A DNA stretch of 64,000 bases from Micromonospora avicenniae (lineage in GTDB: Bacteria > Actinomycetota > Actinomycetes > Mycobacteriales > Micromonosporaceae): assembly GCF_900156065.1 (NCBI RefSeq), contig NZ_FTNF01000001.1:434001-498000 (forward strand). The letters are read 5' to 3'. A model generated the notes under the pieces. The model was not told the origin of the DNA and searched no databases. It worked only from the letters and a program-made list of their open reading frames with translations. The position numbers and the translations under genes are program-made. Below, piece after piece: positions 41,389 through 51,571 of the stretch. Positions within the stretch are counted from its first letter, which is position 1; the number at the start of each line of letters is the position of its first letter.

Positions 41389-43845
41389 ATGCCCCTTCCC
41401 CCGCCGTGGGCCGACGCCCGCGCGCCGAACAGTTCCTCGCCCTGGCCGGTGGTCGGGGCCGTCCTGGTCGGCTGCTGGAGCGTCGCGGTGACCGGGCCGA
41501 CCCAGATCGGCGGCTGGCTGGTCGACCAGGTGCTGCTCGGCTTCGGGCGGGACCGGGTCGGCTGGCTCTGGCCGGTGGCGGGCCTGCTGACCGTGCTGCT
41601 GGTCGGTACGCCCGCGCTGCTGCTCGCCCTGCTGCCTCGCTCGGGCGTGGTCCGCGCCACCGGCCGGGTCTGGCTGGCCGGCGCGGTCGTGCTCGGCTCG
41701 TTCACGCTGCTGCGGGCCGTCCCACCGGTGCATCAGGAGGCGTACCTCGCCGGGCTCGCCGTCACCGCCGCGCTGGCCGCGCTCGTCCTGGGCCGGCTCG
41801 CTCGCCGCCGGCCGGGGGTCGTGCCGGCGGGTGGGGCCGACCCGGGCGGCGCCGCGCCGCGCCGCGGGTTGCTCGGTGGGCTGCGGCCCGCGCCGGTCAC
41901 GTTGCTCGCGATCGCCGGCGGACTCACGCTGCTGCTGCCCTGGACCTGGCTGGGTGCGCTCGGCGGGCTGCTGGAGACGGTGCTCGCCGCGCTGGCGGCC
42001 GCCGCGCTCGGCGCGGTGGCCGGGGCGCTCCTCGACGCCGGTTTCTGGTCCCGGTTCGCGGTCGGCGAGCCGCCCCGGCCGGCCCGCCTGGTGCTGGTCG
42101 GCGGCTTGGTCGCCGGCGTGGCACTGCTGCTGCTCGCCGCCGGCGCCGGCCAGTCGGGCGCACAACTGCCGGCCCTGCTCACCCTCCCCCCTACCGGTTT
42201 CGCGTTGGCCGCTCTGCATGCCGCCGCCCGCCGTCGGGCGCCCGCCGGCGTGGTGTCCGCCGCTCCGACCCGGTGGCTCGTCGGGCTCGCCGCGTTCGGA
42301 CCGCTGGCCTTCGCCGACCCGGAGGAGATCACGCTGCTGCTGGTCGGTACCCGGGACGTGCCGTACTGGGTGGCGGTCACCGCGGGTGCCGGGCTCGCCG
42401 TTGCGCTGCTCCTCGCCGCCGGGTACGGGGTGCTGCTCGCCCGCCGCCGCGCGCGTACCCCGAGCCGGCGGACGGCTGCGATCACCGTCGCGGCGCTGCT
42501 GGTGGCGCTCGTCGCGGTGGACCTCGGCCCGGGGCAGCCCGGGCTGTACGGCGAACGCCTGCTCGTGGTGCTGCGCCAGCAGGCCGACCTGAGCGACCTT
42601 CCCGCCGCCGCACCGGGCCGGGCCGGCCGCGACGCCCGGGCTCGCGAGGTGTACCGGCGGCTGGTCGACACGGCCGACCGGTCCCAGGCGGGCCTGCGCC
42701 GGGAGCTGACCCGCCTGCACCTGCGCCCGAAGTCGTACTACCTGGTGAACGCGATCGAGGTCGACGGCGGACCGGTGGCGCGGGCGTGGCTGTCCGGCCG
42801 GCCCGAGGTGGGCCGAGTGCTGGTGAGCCAGCGGCTGCGCCCGTTGCCCGCGCCGGCCGGCATCACCCGGGGAACCGACCCCGCCCCGAGCGGCCCGGAA
42901 TGGAACATCCGGCGGATCGGCGCCGACCGGGTCTGGACGCAGCTCGGGGTGACCGGCGTCGGCGTGGTCGTCGGCACTTCGGACTCCGGGGTGGACGGTC
43001 GTCACCCGGCCCTGACCGAGGGCTTCCGGGGCGGCGACGACTCCTGGTTCGACCCGTGGGACGGCACCCGCTCCCCCACCGACTCCGGTGGGCACGGCAC
43101 GCACACCCTCGGCAGCGCCGTCGGCCGCGGCGGCATCGGGGTGGCTCCGGGCGCCCAGTGGGTGGGGTGCGTGAATCTTGCTCGCAACCTGGGCAGCCCC
43201 GCCCACTACCTCGACTGTCTCCAGTTCATGCTCGCCCCGTTCCCGGCCGGTGGTGACCCGTTCACCGCCGGGCGTCCCGAACGGGCACCGGACATCCTCA
43301 CCAACTCGTGGGGCTGCCCCGGGATCGAGGGCTGCGACCTGGGCGTTCTCCGGCCGGCGACCGCCGCACTCGACGCCGCCGGAATCTTCGTGGCCGCCGC
43401 GGCCGGCAACACCGGCCCTTGGTGCGGCTCGGTCGACGACCCGCCCGCGCCGTACCCGGACGTGCTGACGGTGGGGGCGGTGGACGACCGGGACCGGGTG
43501 GCGGAGTTCTCCTCGCGCGGGCCGGCGCCCGGCGGTGCCGCGAAACCCGACGTGGTGGCCCCGGGCGTCGGGGTGCGATCGGCGATGCCCGGCGGCGGGT
43601 ACGGCACCCTCGACGGCACCTCGATGGCGACCCCGCAGGTGGCCGGCGTGGTGGCGTTGATGTGGTCGGCGAACCCGGCGCTGATCGGTGACGTGGCCCG
43701 GACCCGGCAACTGCTTCGGGACACCGCCACACCGGCCCAGCCGACCTACCGGTCCCGCAACCCGTCGGACGCGTGCGGCGGGGACGCCAACATCACCGGC
43801 GCCGGGCTGGTCGACGCGTACGCCGCCGTGCGTGCGGCCCGGTGA
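41389..43845 (+). CDS. polytopic membrane protein with C-terminal subtilase domain
   Basis: An 818-residue protein. Residues about 10-395 form around ten transmembrane helices. A linker (about 400-515) with helical character follows, and then an S8 subtilisin domain. The catalytic triad is intact: D532 (SDSGVDG), H569 (GGHGTHT) and S745 (GTSMATPQ). The oxyanion region NSWGC is present. A polytopic N-terminal half before a subtilase is unlike the usual secreted or mycosin (single anchor) architecture. TACTGT (41377-41382) ends 6 nt before the ATG, so the start is supported and leaderless. The protease domain is probably extracytoplasmic. Confidence 0.88.
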   Translation: MPLPPPWADARAPNSSSPWPVVGAVLVGCWSVAVTGPTQIGGWLVDQVLLGFGRDRVGWLWPVAGLLTVLLVGTPALLLALLPRSGVVRATGRVWLAGAVVLGSFTLLRAVPPVHQEAYLAGLAVTAALAALVLGRLARRRPGVVPAGGADPGGAAPRRGLLGGLRPAPVTLLAIAGGLTLLLPWTWLGALGGLLETVLAALAAAALGAVAGALLDAGFWSRFAVGEPPRPARLVLVGGLVAGVALLLLAAGAGQSGAQLPALLTLPPTGFALAALHAAARRRAPAGVVSAAPTRWLVGLAAFGPLAFADPEEITLLLVGTRDVPYWVAVTAGAGLAVALLLAAGYGVLLARRRARTPSRRTAAITVAALLVALVAVDLGPGQPGLYGERLLVVLRQQADLSDLPAAAPGRAGRDARAREVYRRLVDTADRSQAGLRRELTRLHLRPKSYYLVNAIEVDGGPVARAWLSGRPEVGRVLVSQRLRPLPAPAGITRGTDPAPSGPEWNIRRIGADRVWTQLGVTGVGVVVGTSDSGVDGRHPALTEGFRGGDDSWFDPWDGTRSPTDSGGHGTHTLGSAVGRGGIGVAPGAQWVGCVNLARNLGSPAHYLDCLQFMLAPFPAGGDPFTAGRPERAPDILTNSWGCPGIEGCDLGVLRPATAALDAAGIFVAAAAGNTGPWCGSVDDPPAPYPDVLTVGAVDDRDRVAEFSSRGPAPGGAAKPDVVAPGVGVRSAMPGGGYGTLDGTSMATPQVAGVVALMWSANPALIGDVARTRQLLRDTATPAQPTYRSRNPSDACGGDANITGAGLVDAYAAVRAAR

Positions 43846-43913
43846 CCGGCTCCTGAGGCGAGGGGCCGGCGCTCTTGCGCTGACCCGTACCCCGTGCTCT
43901 AGGGTCGGCGACC

Positions 43914-44846
43914 ATGGACGCAGAGATCATCGTCGTCGAGCTGACCCCTGAGCTGGCACCGGCTGTCGTACGGCTCTGCGAAGGGGCACTGGACCTGCCG
44001 GAGGACGCGGCCGAGGCAGCCGTCATCGTGGACGCGCTCTGGTCCCGGGCGGCGGGCGACCGGCCCGTCTTCGCCCTGGGGGCGTACCGCGGGCCGGAGC
44101 TGGTCGGGGTGCTGATCGGCTCGATGCCGGCGGCCGACCAGCGACTCGGGCACGTCGACCTGGTCGCGGTCGCACCGGAGCACCGCCGCCGGGGTGCCGC
44201 CCGGGCGCTGCTGGCCGGCGCGGAACGGCGCCTCGCCGGGCTGGGCGCGGCGGAGGTGCTGCTCGCCGGCAATCCGCCGTACTACGCCTGGCCGGGCATC
44301 GACGTCCGGTACACCCCGGCGGTCTGCGCCGCGCTCGCGCTCGGCTACCAGCAGGACCGGACCGCGTGGAACATGACGGCCGACCTGTCGTACGACGACT
44401 CGCCGGCGTTGCGTTCCACGGATGCCGCGGAGCGCCGCCTCGCCGGTCAGGGTGTGACGGTACGCGAGGCGGAGCCGACGGACCTGCCGGCGTTGACCGA
44501 GCTCGCCCGCACCACCTTCGGTGGGACCTGGGACGCCGAGCTGGCCGGCTCGGTGGGCCGCTCCGGTGCCGGCTGCCACCTGGCCGAACGGGATGGTGAG
44601 GTGATCGCCTTCGCGGCTTACGGCTCGTCCCGACCGAGTTGGTTCGGCCCGATGGGCACCACTCCGGCGGCCGAGGGCTCGGGAATCGGTGGGGTGCTGC
44701 TACGGCGGTGCCTGCGCGACCAGCGGGCGGCGGGGCACGATTCGGCGCAGATCGGCTGGGTCGGGCCCGTACCGTTCTATTCGCGCAGCGCGGGCGCCCG
44801 GATCGAGCGCGTCTTCTTCCTGTATCGGAAGCAGATCGAGGATTGA
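43914..44846 (+). CDS. GNAT family N-acetyltransferase (two domains)
   Basis: A 310-residue protein with two GNAT domains. The first has the acetyl-CoA loop VAPEHRRRGAARALLAGAER; the second has GTTPAAEGSGIGGVLLRRCL. Substrate unknown. TAGGGT (43900-43905) ends 8 nt before the ATG. Confidence 0.85.
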   Translation: MDAEIIVVELTPELAPAVVRLCEGALDLPEDAAEAAVIVDALWSRAAGDRPVFALGAYRGPELVGVLIGSMPAADQRLGHVDLVAVAPEHRRRGAARALLAGAERRLAGLGAAEVLLAGNPPYYAWPGIDVRYTPAVCAALALGYQQDRTAWNMTADLSYDDSPALRSTDAAERRLAGQGVTVREAEPTDLPALTELARTTFGGTWDAELAGSVGRSGAGCHLAERDGEVIAFAAYGSSRPSWFGPMGTTPAAEGSGIGGVLLRRCLRDQRAAGHDSAQIGWVGPVPFYSRSAGARIERVFFLYRKQIED

Positions 44847-44850
44847 TAAA

Positions 44851-44891
44851 AGGGCGAATGGGATATAGACCCAGATAATGCCATTCGCCCT
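44851..44891. terminator. 11-bp hairpin after the GNAT gene
   Basis: AGGGCGAATGG (44851-44861) and CCATTCGCCCT (44881-44891) pair, with an AT-rich 19-nt loop. Confidence 0.6.
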
Positions 44892-44936
44892 CACCGACCA
44901 GCGCCGCCCCCTACCGTTTCGGTAGAGGAGGCAGCC

Positions 44937-45179
44937 ATGACCACGGACGAAGAGAGCGACGACATCGCGCCCGTCACCTGGACGCCGGTCGGCGATCTCC
45001 CCGGCCATCTCCCGATCGACCGGCTGGACTACGGCGACGCCGAGCAGCTCGCGGAGATGACCGACACCGACGAACCGGTGACCGAGGAGCCGCTGGAGAT
45101 GGTGGACGCGCCGATCAAGGTGCGCGCCCCGTACGACCGGGCGCACAAGCGGCGCAACCAACGACCGCTGCCGACCTGA
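44937..45179 (+). CDS. small acidic hypothetical protein (80 aa)
   Basis: An 80-residue acidic protein (rich in Asp/Glu, with no hydrophobic helix) ending in a basic tail (RAHKRRNQRPLP). Function unknown. GAGGAGG lies just upstream of the ATG (spacing about 6), a strong ribosome binding site. Single gene followed by a good terminator hairpin. It may be disordered. Confidence 0.7.
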   Translation: MTTDEESDDIAPVTWTPVGDLPGHLPIDRLDYGDAEQLAEMTDTDEPVTEEPLEMVDAPIKVRAPYDRAHKRRNQRPLPT

Positions 45180-45293
45180 CGACAGCCCGGCCACCGAGCC
45201 CTCTCAACCTGAACCGCGGTGAGCGCCACCGTGTCCCGACTCGGTTTCCCGGCGGGCGGCGGGGGAGGTTGTGAGAAGGGCCCACTGACGGCG

Positions 45294-45328
45294 AACGGGG
45301 CGGGCCGCTGACGCGACCCGCCCCGTTT
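45294..45328. terminator. bidirectional terminator between convergent genes
   Basis: AACGGGGCGGG (45294-45304) and CCCGCCCCGTT (45317-45327) pair perfectly and are followed by TTTT on the plus strand. It separates the 80-aa gene from groEL. Confidence 0.75.
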
Positions 45329-45347
45329 TCGACCGGAACTTCAGGAC

Positions 45348-47057
<1,710 letters not shown>

Positions 47058-47169
47058 TCAGGTGACGACGACGCCTCCTCGGCCGGGCCGGATAGCCCGC
47101 GACGACCGGCCACGTGCCCCACCAGCGGCTTGTCCCGCCGGTGTGGCCGCAGCCCCACCGCCCCGACCT

Positions 47170-47196
47170 TTGGCACTCACAGTGTGCGAGTGCCAA
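47170..47196 (-). promoter_or_regulatory. CIRCE operator 1 upstream of groEL
   Basis: TTGGCACTC, 9 nt, GAGTGCCAA: a perfect inverted repeat with one symmetrical change from the CIRCE consensus. It is the HrcA binding site. Confidence 0.9.
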
Positions 47197-47204
47197 TACC
47201 TTGT

Positions 47205-47231
47205 TTAGCACTCTCCCATGCCGAGTGCAAG
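47205..47231 (-). promoter_or_regulatory. CIRCE operator 2 upstream of groEL
   Basis: TTAGCACTC, 9 nt, GAGTGCAAG: consensus left arm and an imperfect right arm. Centre-to-centre distance from operator 1 is 35 bp. The outer arm ends 14 bp short of the neighbouring stop codon at 47245. Confidence 0.75.
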
Positions 47232-47244
47232 CAGCACCAGTTTG

Positions 47245-48471
47245 TCAGCCGAGTTCCGCAGCCAGCCTCGCGCTGTTCACCGGGCCTTCCTGGGCGCGCT
47301 GTTCGGCGTACGTCACCACCAGCCCCACCAGTTGCATGAGCTGCGCGGGAAGGGCCAGCACCCCGGTGACCACCAGCACCGAGATCACACCGATCGCCGT
47401 ACCGGCGGAACCGAACGGATCGAGGCCGAACGGCGCGCTCCCGGCCGCCTGCACGACACCCGCCACGATGCTGACGACGATCACCAGCGCCACCACCAGC
47501 AGCACCCGCCCGAGCACCATCCCGAGCCGCTTGTGGAACATCCCCCACGCCCGGCCCAGCGGGTTCTCCCGCTCGAAGAGGTAGACCGGACCGAACAGGC
47601 TCAGCGCGGCGGCGAGATAGATCCCGGGCAGGGCGCAGAAACAGAGGCCCACCGCGATGATCAGACCGGTCAGCAGCGTCCAGCCCCAGAGCCCGAGCAT
47701 CCGGCGCGCGCCGTAGCGCAGGGCGGTACCCAGGTCGACCGGCTCACCGGCCCCCTGGCGGGCGATCACCCACGTACCGGCCGCCCAACCCAGGCACTGC
47801 ACCAGCCCGACCAGCACGCTTCCGACGATGGTCACCAGGAGCAGGGTGGTCACGTCGCCTACGAAGGTGTCCGGCAAGCTGGTGGGGTCCTGAGCGATCG
47901 AGGCGTCCCATCGCGCGCTCGGATCCACCCCGACACTGATCACCGACAACACCACCGCCGGCAGGACCTGGGTCAGCAGCAGGAGCGGAAGCAGTACGCG
48001 CCAACCGCGTCGCACCGCGCCGAGGCAGCGCTCCCACCAGCCGCCGAGGCCGACCCCGGGCGGCGTCACCAGCGGGTCGTTCGGGTCGACGCCGGGCGGA
48101 TACCAACCGGTGACGGGCCCCCCGTACCAGGTCTGACCGGGGTATGGCGCCGCGGCGGGCGGATAGCCACCGGACGGCGGTACAGGCGGGTAGCCGCCGG
48201 GAGGTCCCCAGGGGGTCGACGGGTTCGGGTCCCAGCCGGGCTGCGTGCCCGGGCCGCCCGTACCGGCCGGATCCCAGCCGGGCTGGGTACCCGGGTAGCC
48301 GGGTTGCGCGCCCGGGTAACCGGGCTGGCCGGGCTGCGCGCCCGGGTAACCGGGCTGCGGGCCGGGTTGCGCGCCCGGGTAACCGGGCTGGCCGGGCTGC
48401 GTACCCGGGTAACCGGGCTGCGGGCCGGGCTGACCCGGGGGTGGGGTGGCCGGGGGCGGCAGGTCGGACAT
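47245..48471 (-). CDS. polytopic membrane protein with Pro-Gly-Tyr repeat N-terminus
   Basis: A 408-residue protein. The first 150 residues are repeats of QPGYPGAQPG type (encoded by near-identical 27- to 33-nt DNA units at about 48285-48440), followed by a membrane domain of about six helices (LLPLLLLTQVLPAVVLSV, then LVGLVQCLGWAAG). Such Pro/Gly/Tyr-rich tails precede membrane domains in several actinobacterial families (glycerophosphoryl-diester-phosphodiesterase-type and DUF-like). Function unknown. The ATG at 48471 has AGGAGGG upstream; a longer frame to 48678 is spurious. Confidence 0.8.
   Translation of the reverse strand: MSDLPPPATPPPGQPGPQPGYPGTQPGQPGYPGAQPGPQPGYPGAQPGQPGYPGAQPGYPGTQPGWDPAGTGGPGTQPGWDPNPSTPWGPPGGYPPVPPSGGYPPAAAPYPGQTWYGGPVTGWYPPGVDPNDPLVTPPGVGLGGWWERCLGAVRRGWRVLLPLLLLTQVLPAVVLSVISVGVDPSARWDASIAQDPTSLPDTFVGDVTTLLLVTIVGSVLVGLVQCLGWAAGTWVIARQGAGEPVDLGTALRYGARRMLGLWGWTLLTGLIIAVGLCFCALPGIYLAAALSLFGPVYLFERENPLGRAWGMFHKRLGMVLGRVLLVVALVIVVSIVAGVVQAAGSAPFGLDPFGSAGTAIGVISVLVVTGVLALPAQLMQLVGLVVTYAEQRAQEGPVNSARLAAELG
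48285..48440. repeat. in-gene tandem repeat encoding Pro-Gly-Tyr units
   Basis: Runs of CCCGGGTAACCGGGCTG alternate with GCCGGGCTGCGCG, giving 27- and 33-nt periods. It is a slippage-prone tract within the preceding gene. Confidence 0.7.
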
Positions 48472-48820
48472 GAACCCTCCTAGCAACAGCTGGACCGGCC
48501 CATGATCTTCCTTGCTGGTGTGCCCCGTGCGCAGCCCCGCCCAGGCGGATGCCCGAACCGTAATCAACCGCCCGGCGAACGCTTGATCGACTCGAGTTCC
48601 TCGATGTCTCGACTTCCTTGATGTCGGGGGGTCGCCCGATCCGGGACAGCCCGACATCAAGGACGGCGAGTCGATCACTCACGCTCGGGCCGCGAATCGG
48701 GTCACGCGCTTGACGCAACCGGCTGCGCTGATCCGCGGACCGAGGCCCGGACCGGGTGATGCCGCGTTGCGCGCGAACCCGGTCCAGGTGACGCCCGGAA
48801 CCCGTGCGGGACGGGCTGCG
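48472..48820. other. 349-bp intergenic region with nested inverted repeats
   Basis: CCTTGATGTCGGG (48616-48628) pairs with 48650-48662, and TGATCGACTCG (48584-48594) pairs with 48667-48677, giving nested stems. It lies between the csp gene and the following membrane-protein gene (both minus strand), so it could terminate csp transcription. No open frame with coding character was found. Confidence 0.6.
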
Positions 48821-49024
48821 TCAGCCGACGACGCGCACCCGCTCCGCCTGCGGACCCTTCTGCCCCTGGGCGATCTCGAACTCCACCCGTTGGCCGTCGT
48901 CCAGCGCCTTGTAGCCGTCCATCTCGATCGCGGAGAAGTGGACGAACACGTCCTGACCGCCGTCGACGGCGATGAAGCCGTAGCCCTTTTCGGCGTTGAA
49001 CCACTTCACGGTGCCCTGTGCCAC
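48821..49024 (-). CDS. cold-shock protein (CspA family)
   Basis: A 67-residue CspA-type nucleic-acid-binding protein with both RNA-binding motifs: KGYGFIA (RNP1) and DVFVHFSAI (RNP2). Starts [17 protein letters not shown] with GTG; AGGAAG lies 7-12 nt upstream. A longer frame to 49039 adds five unlikely residues. In Streptomyces, as I recall, a csp gene lies next to groEL2 as here. Confidence 0.92.
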   Translation of the reverse strand: MAQGTVKWFNAEKGYGFIAVDGGQDVFVHFSAIEMDGYKALDDGQRVEFEIAQGQKGPQAERVRVVG

Positions 49025-49195
49025 GGTGCACTTCCTCACTCTGCCCGGCGTTCCCTACCCCGAGCGCCCGGGCACGGCCGGGCGCTCGGAAACCACCGTT
49101 TCCGCTATCGGCGACGGACGGGAAAACGGTGACCGAAATCGCACGCTACACGAGGCGTGACGGCGGCGCACGACCACAAAACAGGGCATAATTCG

Positions 49196-49220
49196 CCGAT
49201 GACTGCCGGGGAGTCATCGG
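49196..49220. terminator. 9-bp inverted repeat between csp and the GNAT gene
   Basis: CCGATGACT and AGTCATCGG pair around a 7-nt loop in the divergent intergenic region, so it may be an operator rather than a terminator. Confidence 0.4.
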
Positions 49221-49248
49221 TGGCTGTCGCTGTGGTAGGTATGCGGGT

Positions 49249-49779
49249 GTGACGAGCGCTCCGGACGATGTCGGAGGCAGCCGGCCGGAGGTCCGCCGGG
49301 TCCGGCCGGGAGATGCGGCCCGGATGCGAGCGCTACGGCTGGAGATGCTCGCCGACGCCCCGCTGGCCTTCCTGGAGACCGTCGCCGACGCGGCGGCCCG
49401 GCCACACGCCGAGTACGCCGTCCGGATCGCGTCGACCTCCACCGGGCCGCAGACCGCGCAGTTCGTCGCCGACCCCGGCGGCCGGTTGGTCGGGCACGCC
49501 GGCGGCACGGTGATCCCGTCCGAGCCCGGGCTGACCGTCGTCTACGCCGTCTACGTCACCCCGCTCTGGCGGGGCAGCGGGTTGCTCGCCGACCTTGTCG
49601 AGGCGGTGGCGGCCTGGTCACGGGCGTGCGGACGACCCGAGTTGATGATGGAGGTCGTGGTCGGCAACGACCGCGCCTACCGGGCGTACCAGCGGCTCGG
49701 CTTCACGGACACCGGCGTCCGCGTGCCGCACCCGACCATCCCGGCGATGACCGAACTCCAGATGCGCCGCGCCGCCTGA
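49249..49779 (+). CDS. GNAT family N-acetyltransferase
   Basis: A 176-residue acetyltransferase with the acetyl-CoA loop YVTPLWRGSGLLADLVEAV and RAYQRLGFTDTG. Substrate unknown. Two overlapping GTG starts (49247, 49249) exist; only the second is in frame. A TAGGTAT element about 7 nt upstream resembles the leaderless -10, but is not a perfect TANNNT. Confidence 0.82.
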   Translation: MTSAPDDVGGSRPEVRRVRPGDAARMRALRLEMLADAPLAFLETVADAAARPHAEYAVRIASTSTGPQTAQFVADPGGRLVGHAGGTVIPSEPGLTVVYAVYVTPLWRGSGLLADLVEAVAAWSRACGRPELMMEVVVGNDRAYRAYQRLGFTDTGVRVPHPTIPAMTELQMRRAA

Positions 49780-49845
49780 GCGGCGAGCCCGCTGGCCGGC
49801 GTCGACGAGGGCCCCGGCAGAGCGGATCGGCCGGGGCCCTGCTGC

Positions 49846-51528
49846 TCAGACGTGCCGGCGGGACTGGACGACGCGGAAGCGGTTGGCGACGTACGCCCCG
49901 TCGGTGAGCGCGGCGTTGGCGGCCGCGTTGGCACCGCTGCCGTGGAAGTCGGAGAACGCCGCCGACTGGTTCACGAACACCCCGCCGGTCAGGTTGCAGG
50001 ACAGGTGCACCCCGACCTCGATGGCCACCGCCTCGGTCGCGTCGAGCACCGCCTCATCGGTCGAGTAGACGCCGGCGGTGAGTGCACCCTTCTCGCCCAC
50101 CGTGCCACGCATGATCTCCAGGCTGTGCGCGGTGGACTCGGTGGGGATGACGAACGAGATCGGCCCGAACCACTCCCGGCCGTAGGTCGCGGTGTCGTTC
50201 GCGGCAACCTTGACCACCGTCGGCGTACGGACTACGGCGCCCGGGAAGGAGGGGTGCTCGACCGTGCGCGACTCCAGCACCGGCGCACCGACCTTGGTGA
50301 CCTCGTCGAGCCGCTCCAGCACCCCGTCGTTGACGATCGCCCCGGTGAGCTCGACCCCGCGGGCCGCGTCGGCGGTGAGCTTGGCGACCGCCGCGGCGAT
50401 CCCGCCGGCCACCTCGTCGAAGCTCTTGTGCCCCTGGTCGGTCTCGATGCCGTCCGCGGGGATCAGGATGTTCTGCGAGGTGGTGCACATCTGGCCGCTG
50501 TAGAGGGTGAGCGTGAAGCCCAGGTTGCGGCACATGCCCGCGAAGTCGTCGGTGGAGTCGATGACCACCGTGTTGAGGCCCGCCTTCTCGGTGTAGACGG
50601 ACGCCTGCCGGGCGTTGGCCTCCAGCCAGTCGCCGTACTCCGTGGAGCCGGTGAAGTCGACGATCTTCACGGCTGGGTGCAGGGCCAGCGAGGAGGCGAG
50701 CTTCTCGCCCGGCGCCTCGGTGGCGAGCAGCAGCAGGTTCGGGTCGAACCCGGCCTCGGCCAGGACCTCCCGGGCGTACTTGACCGTGATGGCCAGGGGC
50801 AGCACGGCACGGGGGTGCGGCTTGACGATCACCGGGTTGCCGGTGGCCAGCGAGGCGAAGAGCCCCGGGTACGAGTTCCACGTCGGGAAGGTGTTGCAGC
50901 CGACGACCAGGGCCACGCCACGCGGCACCACGTGGAACGTCTTGGTCATCCGCAGCGGGTCACCCTTGCCTGCGGCCTTCTCCCAGCCGGCCTGCCCCGG
51001 GTGCCGGGTCATCTCGGCGTACGCGTAGGCGAGCGACTCCAGCGCGCGGTCCAGCGCGTGCGTCCCGCCGGCCTGGAAGGCCATCACGAAGGCCTGGCCG
51101 CTGGTGAACTGCACCGCGTTGGCCAGCTCGAAGACGTTCTTGTGCAGCCGGTCGAGGATCTCCAGGCAGACGCCGATCCGGGTCTGCGGGCCGGCGTCAC
51201 GCCAGGCGGGCAGGGCGGCGCTCGCGGCGGCGACCAGCTCGTCGACCCCGGCGTGCGGGTAGCGCACACCCAGCTCCACCCCGAACGGGCTCGCCTCGGT
51301 GGCGACCCGGTCGCCGGCGCCCGGCTGGTCGAGCGGGAAGTCGCCGTTCAGGTACGCCTCGAAGGCGGCCTTGCCGTCGGCTGCGGCGGTCTCGCCGTAC
51401 ACCCGGGGGCTGGGCGATTCCGGGTAGGCGGACCAGTATCCGCGCTCAGTGATCGCGGTCAGCGCACGGGTGAGGGTGTCGACGTGCCGGTCGTAGAGGG
51501 GGTGCGGGGTGTCCGTCATGCCCGTCAT
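49846..51528 (-). CDS. paaN: PaaN-type phenylacetic acid degradation aldehyde dehydrogenase
   Basis: A 560-residue protein of the PaaN branch of the aldehyde dehydrogenase superfamily, involved in the ring-opening stage of phenylacetate catabolism (semialdehyde oxidation). The N-terminal HPLYDRHVDTLTRALTAI and VHLSCNLTGGVFVNQ segments fit PaaN; the catalytic cysteine would lie in GQMCTTSQN. Other paa genes are not nearby. Start 51528 or 51519 cannot be decided; no ribosome binding site or TANNNT at the usual distance is seen. Confidence 0.87.
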   Translation of the reverse strand: MTGMTDTPHPLYDRHVDTLTRALTAITERGYWSAYPESPSPRVYGETAAADGKAAFEAYLNGDFPLDQPGAGDRVATEASPFGVELGVRYPHAGVDELVAAASAALPAWRDAGPQTRIGVCLEILDRLHKNVFELANAVQFTSGQAFVMAFQAGGTHALDRALESLAYAYAEMTRHPGQAGWEKAAGKGDPLRMTKTFHVVPRGVALVVGCNTFPTWNSYPGLFASLATGNPVIVKPHPRAVLPLAITVKYAREVLAEAGFDPNLLLLATEAPGEKLASSLALHPAVKIVDFTGSTEYGDWLEANARQASVYTEKAGLNTVVIDSTDDFAGMCRNLGFTLTLYSGQMCTTSQNILIPADGIETDQGHKSFDEVAGGIAAAVAKLTADAARGVELTGAIVNDGVLERLDEVTKVGAPVLESRTVEHPSFPGAVVRTPTVVKVAANDTATYGREWFGPISFVIPTESTAHSLEIMRGTVGEKGALTAGVYSTDEAVLDATEAVAIEVGVHLSCNLTGGVFVNQSAAFSDFHGSGANAAANAALTDGAYVANRFRVVQSRRHV

Positions 51529-51571
51529 GATGCAACAGAAGGGGTCGCGATCAGTAGACCTGTGTCACAAC

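Noticed and set aside
41386..43710. 774-residue minus-strand frame opposite the subtilase
   Set aside because: Composition is typical of a GC-rich antisense frame; the plus-strand protein has a full catalytic triad.
48616..48662. Nested hairpins 3' of csp as a cold-shock riboregulator
   Set aside because: They lie downstream of csp, not in its 5' leader, so a terminator role is simpler.
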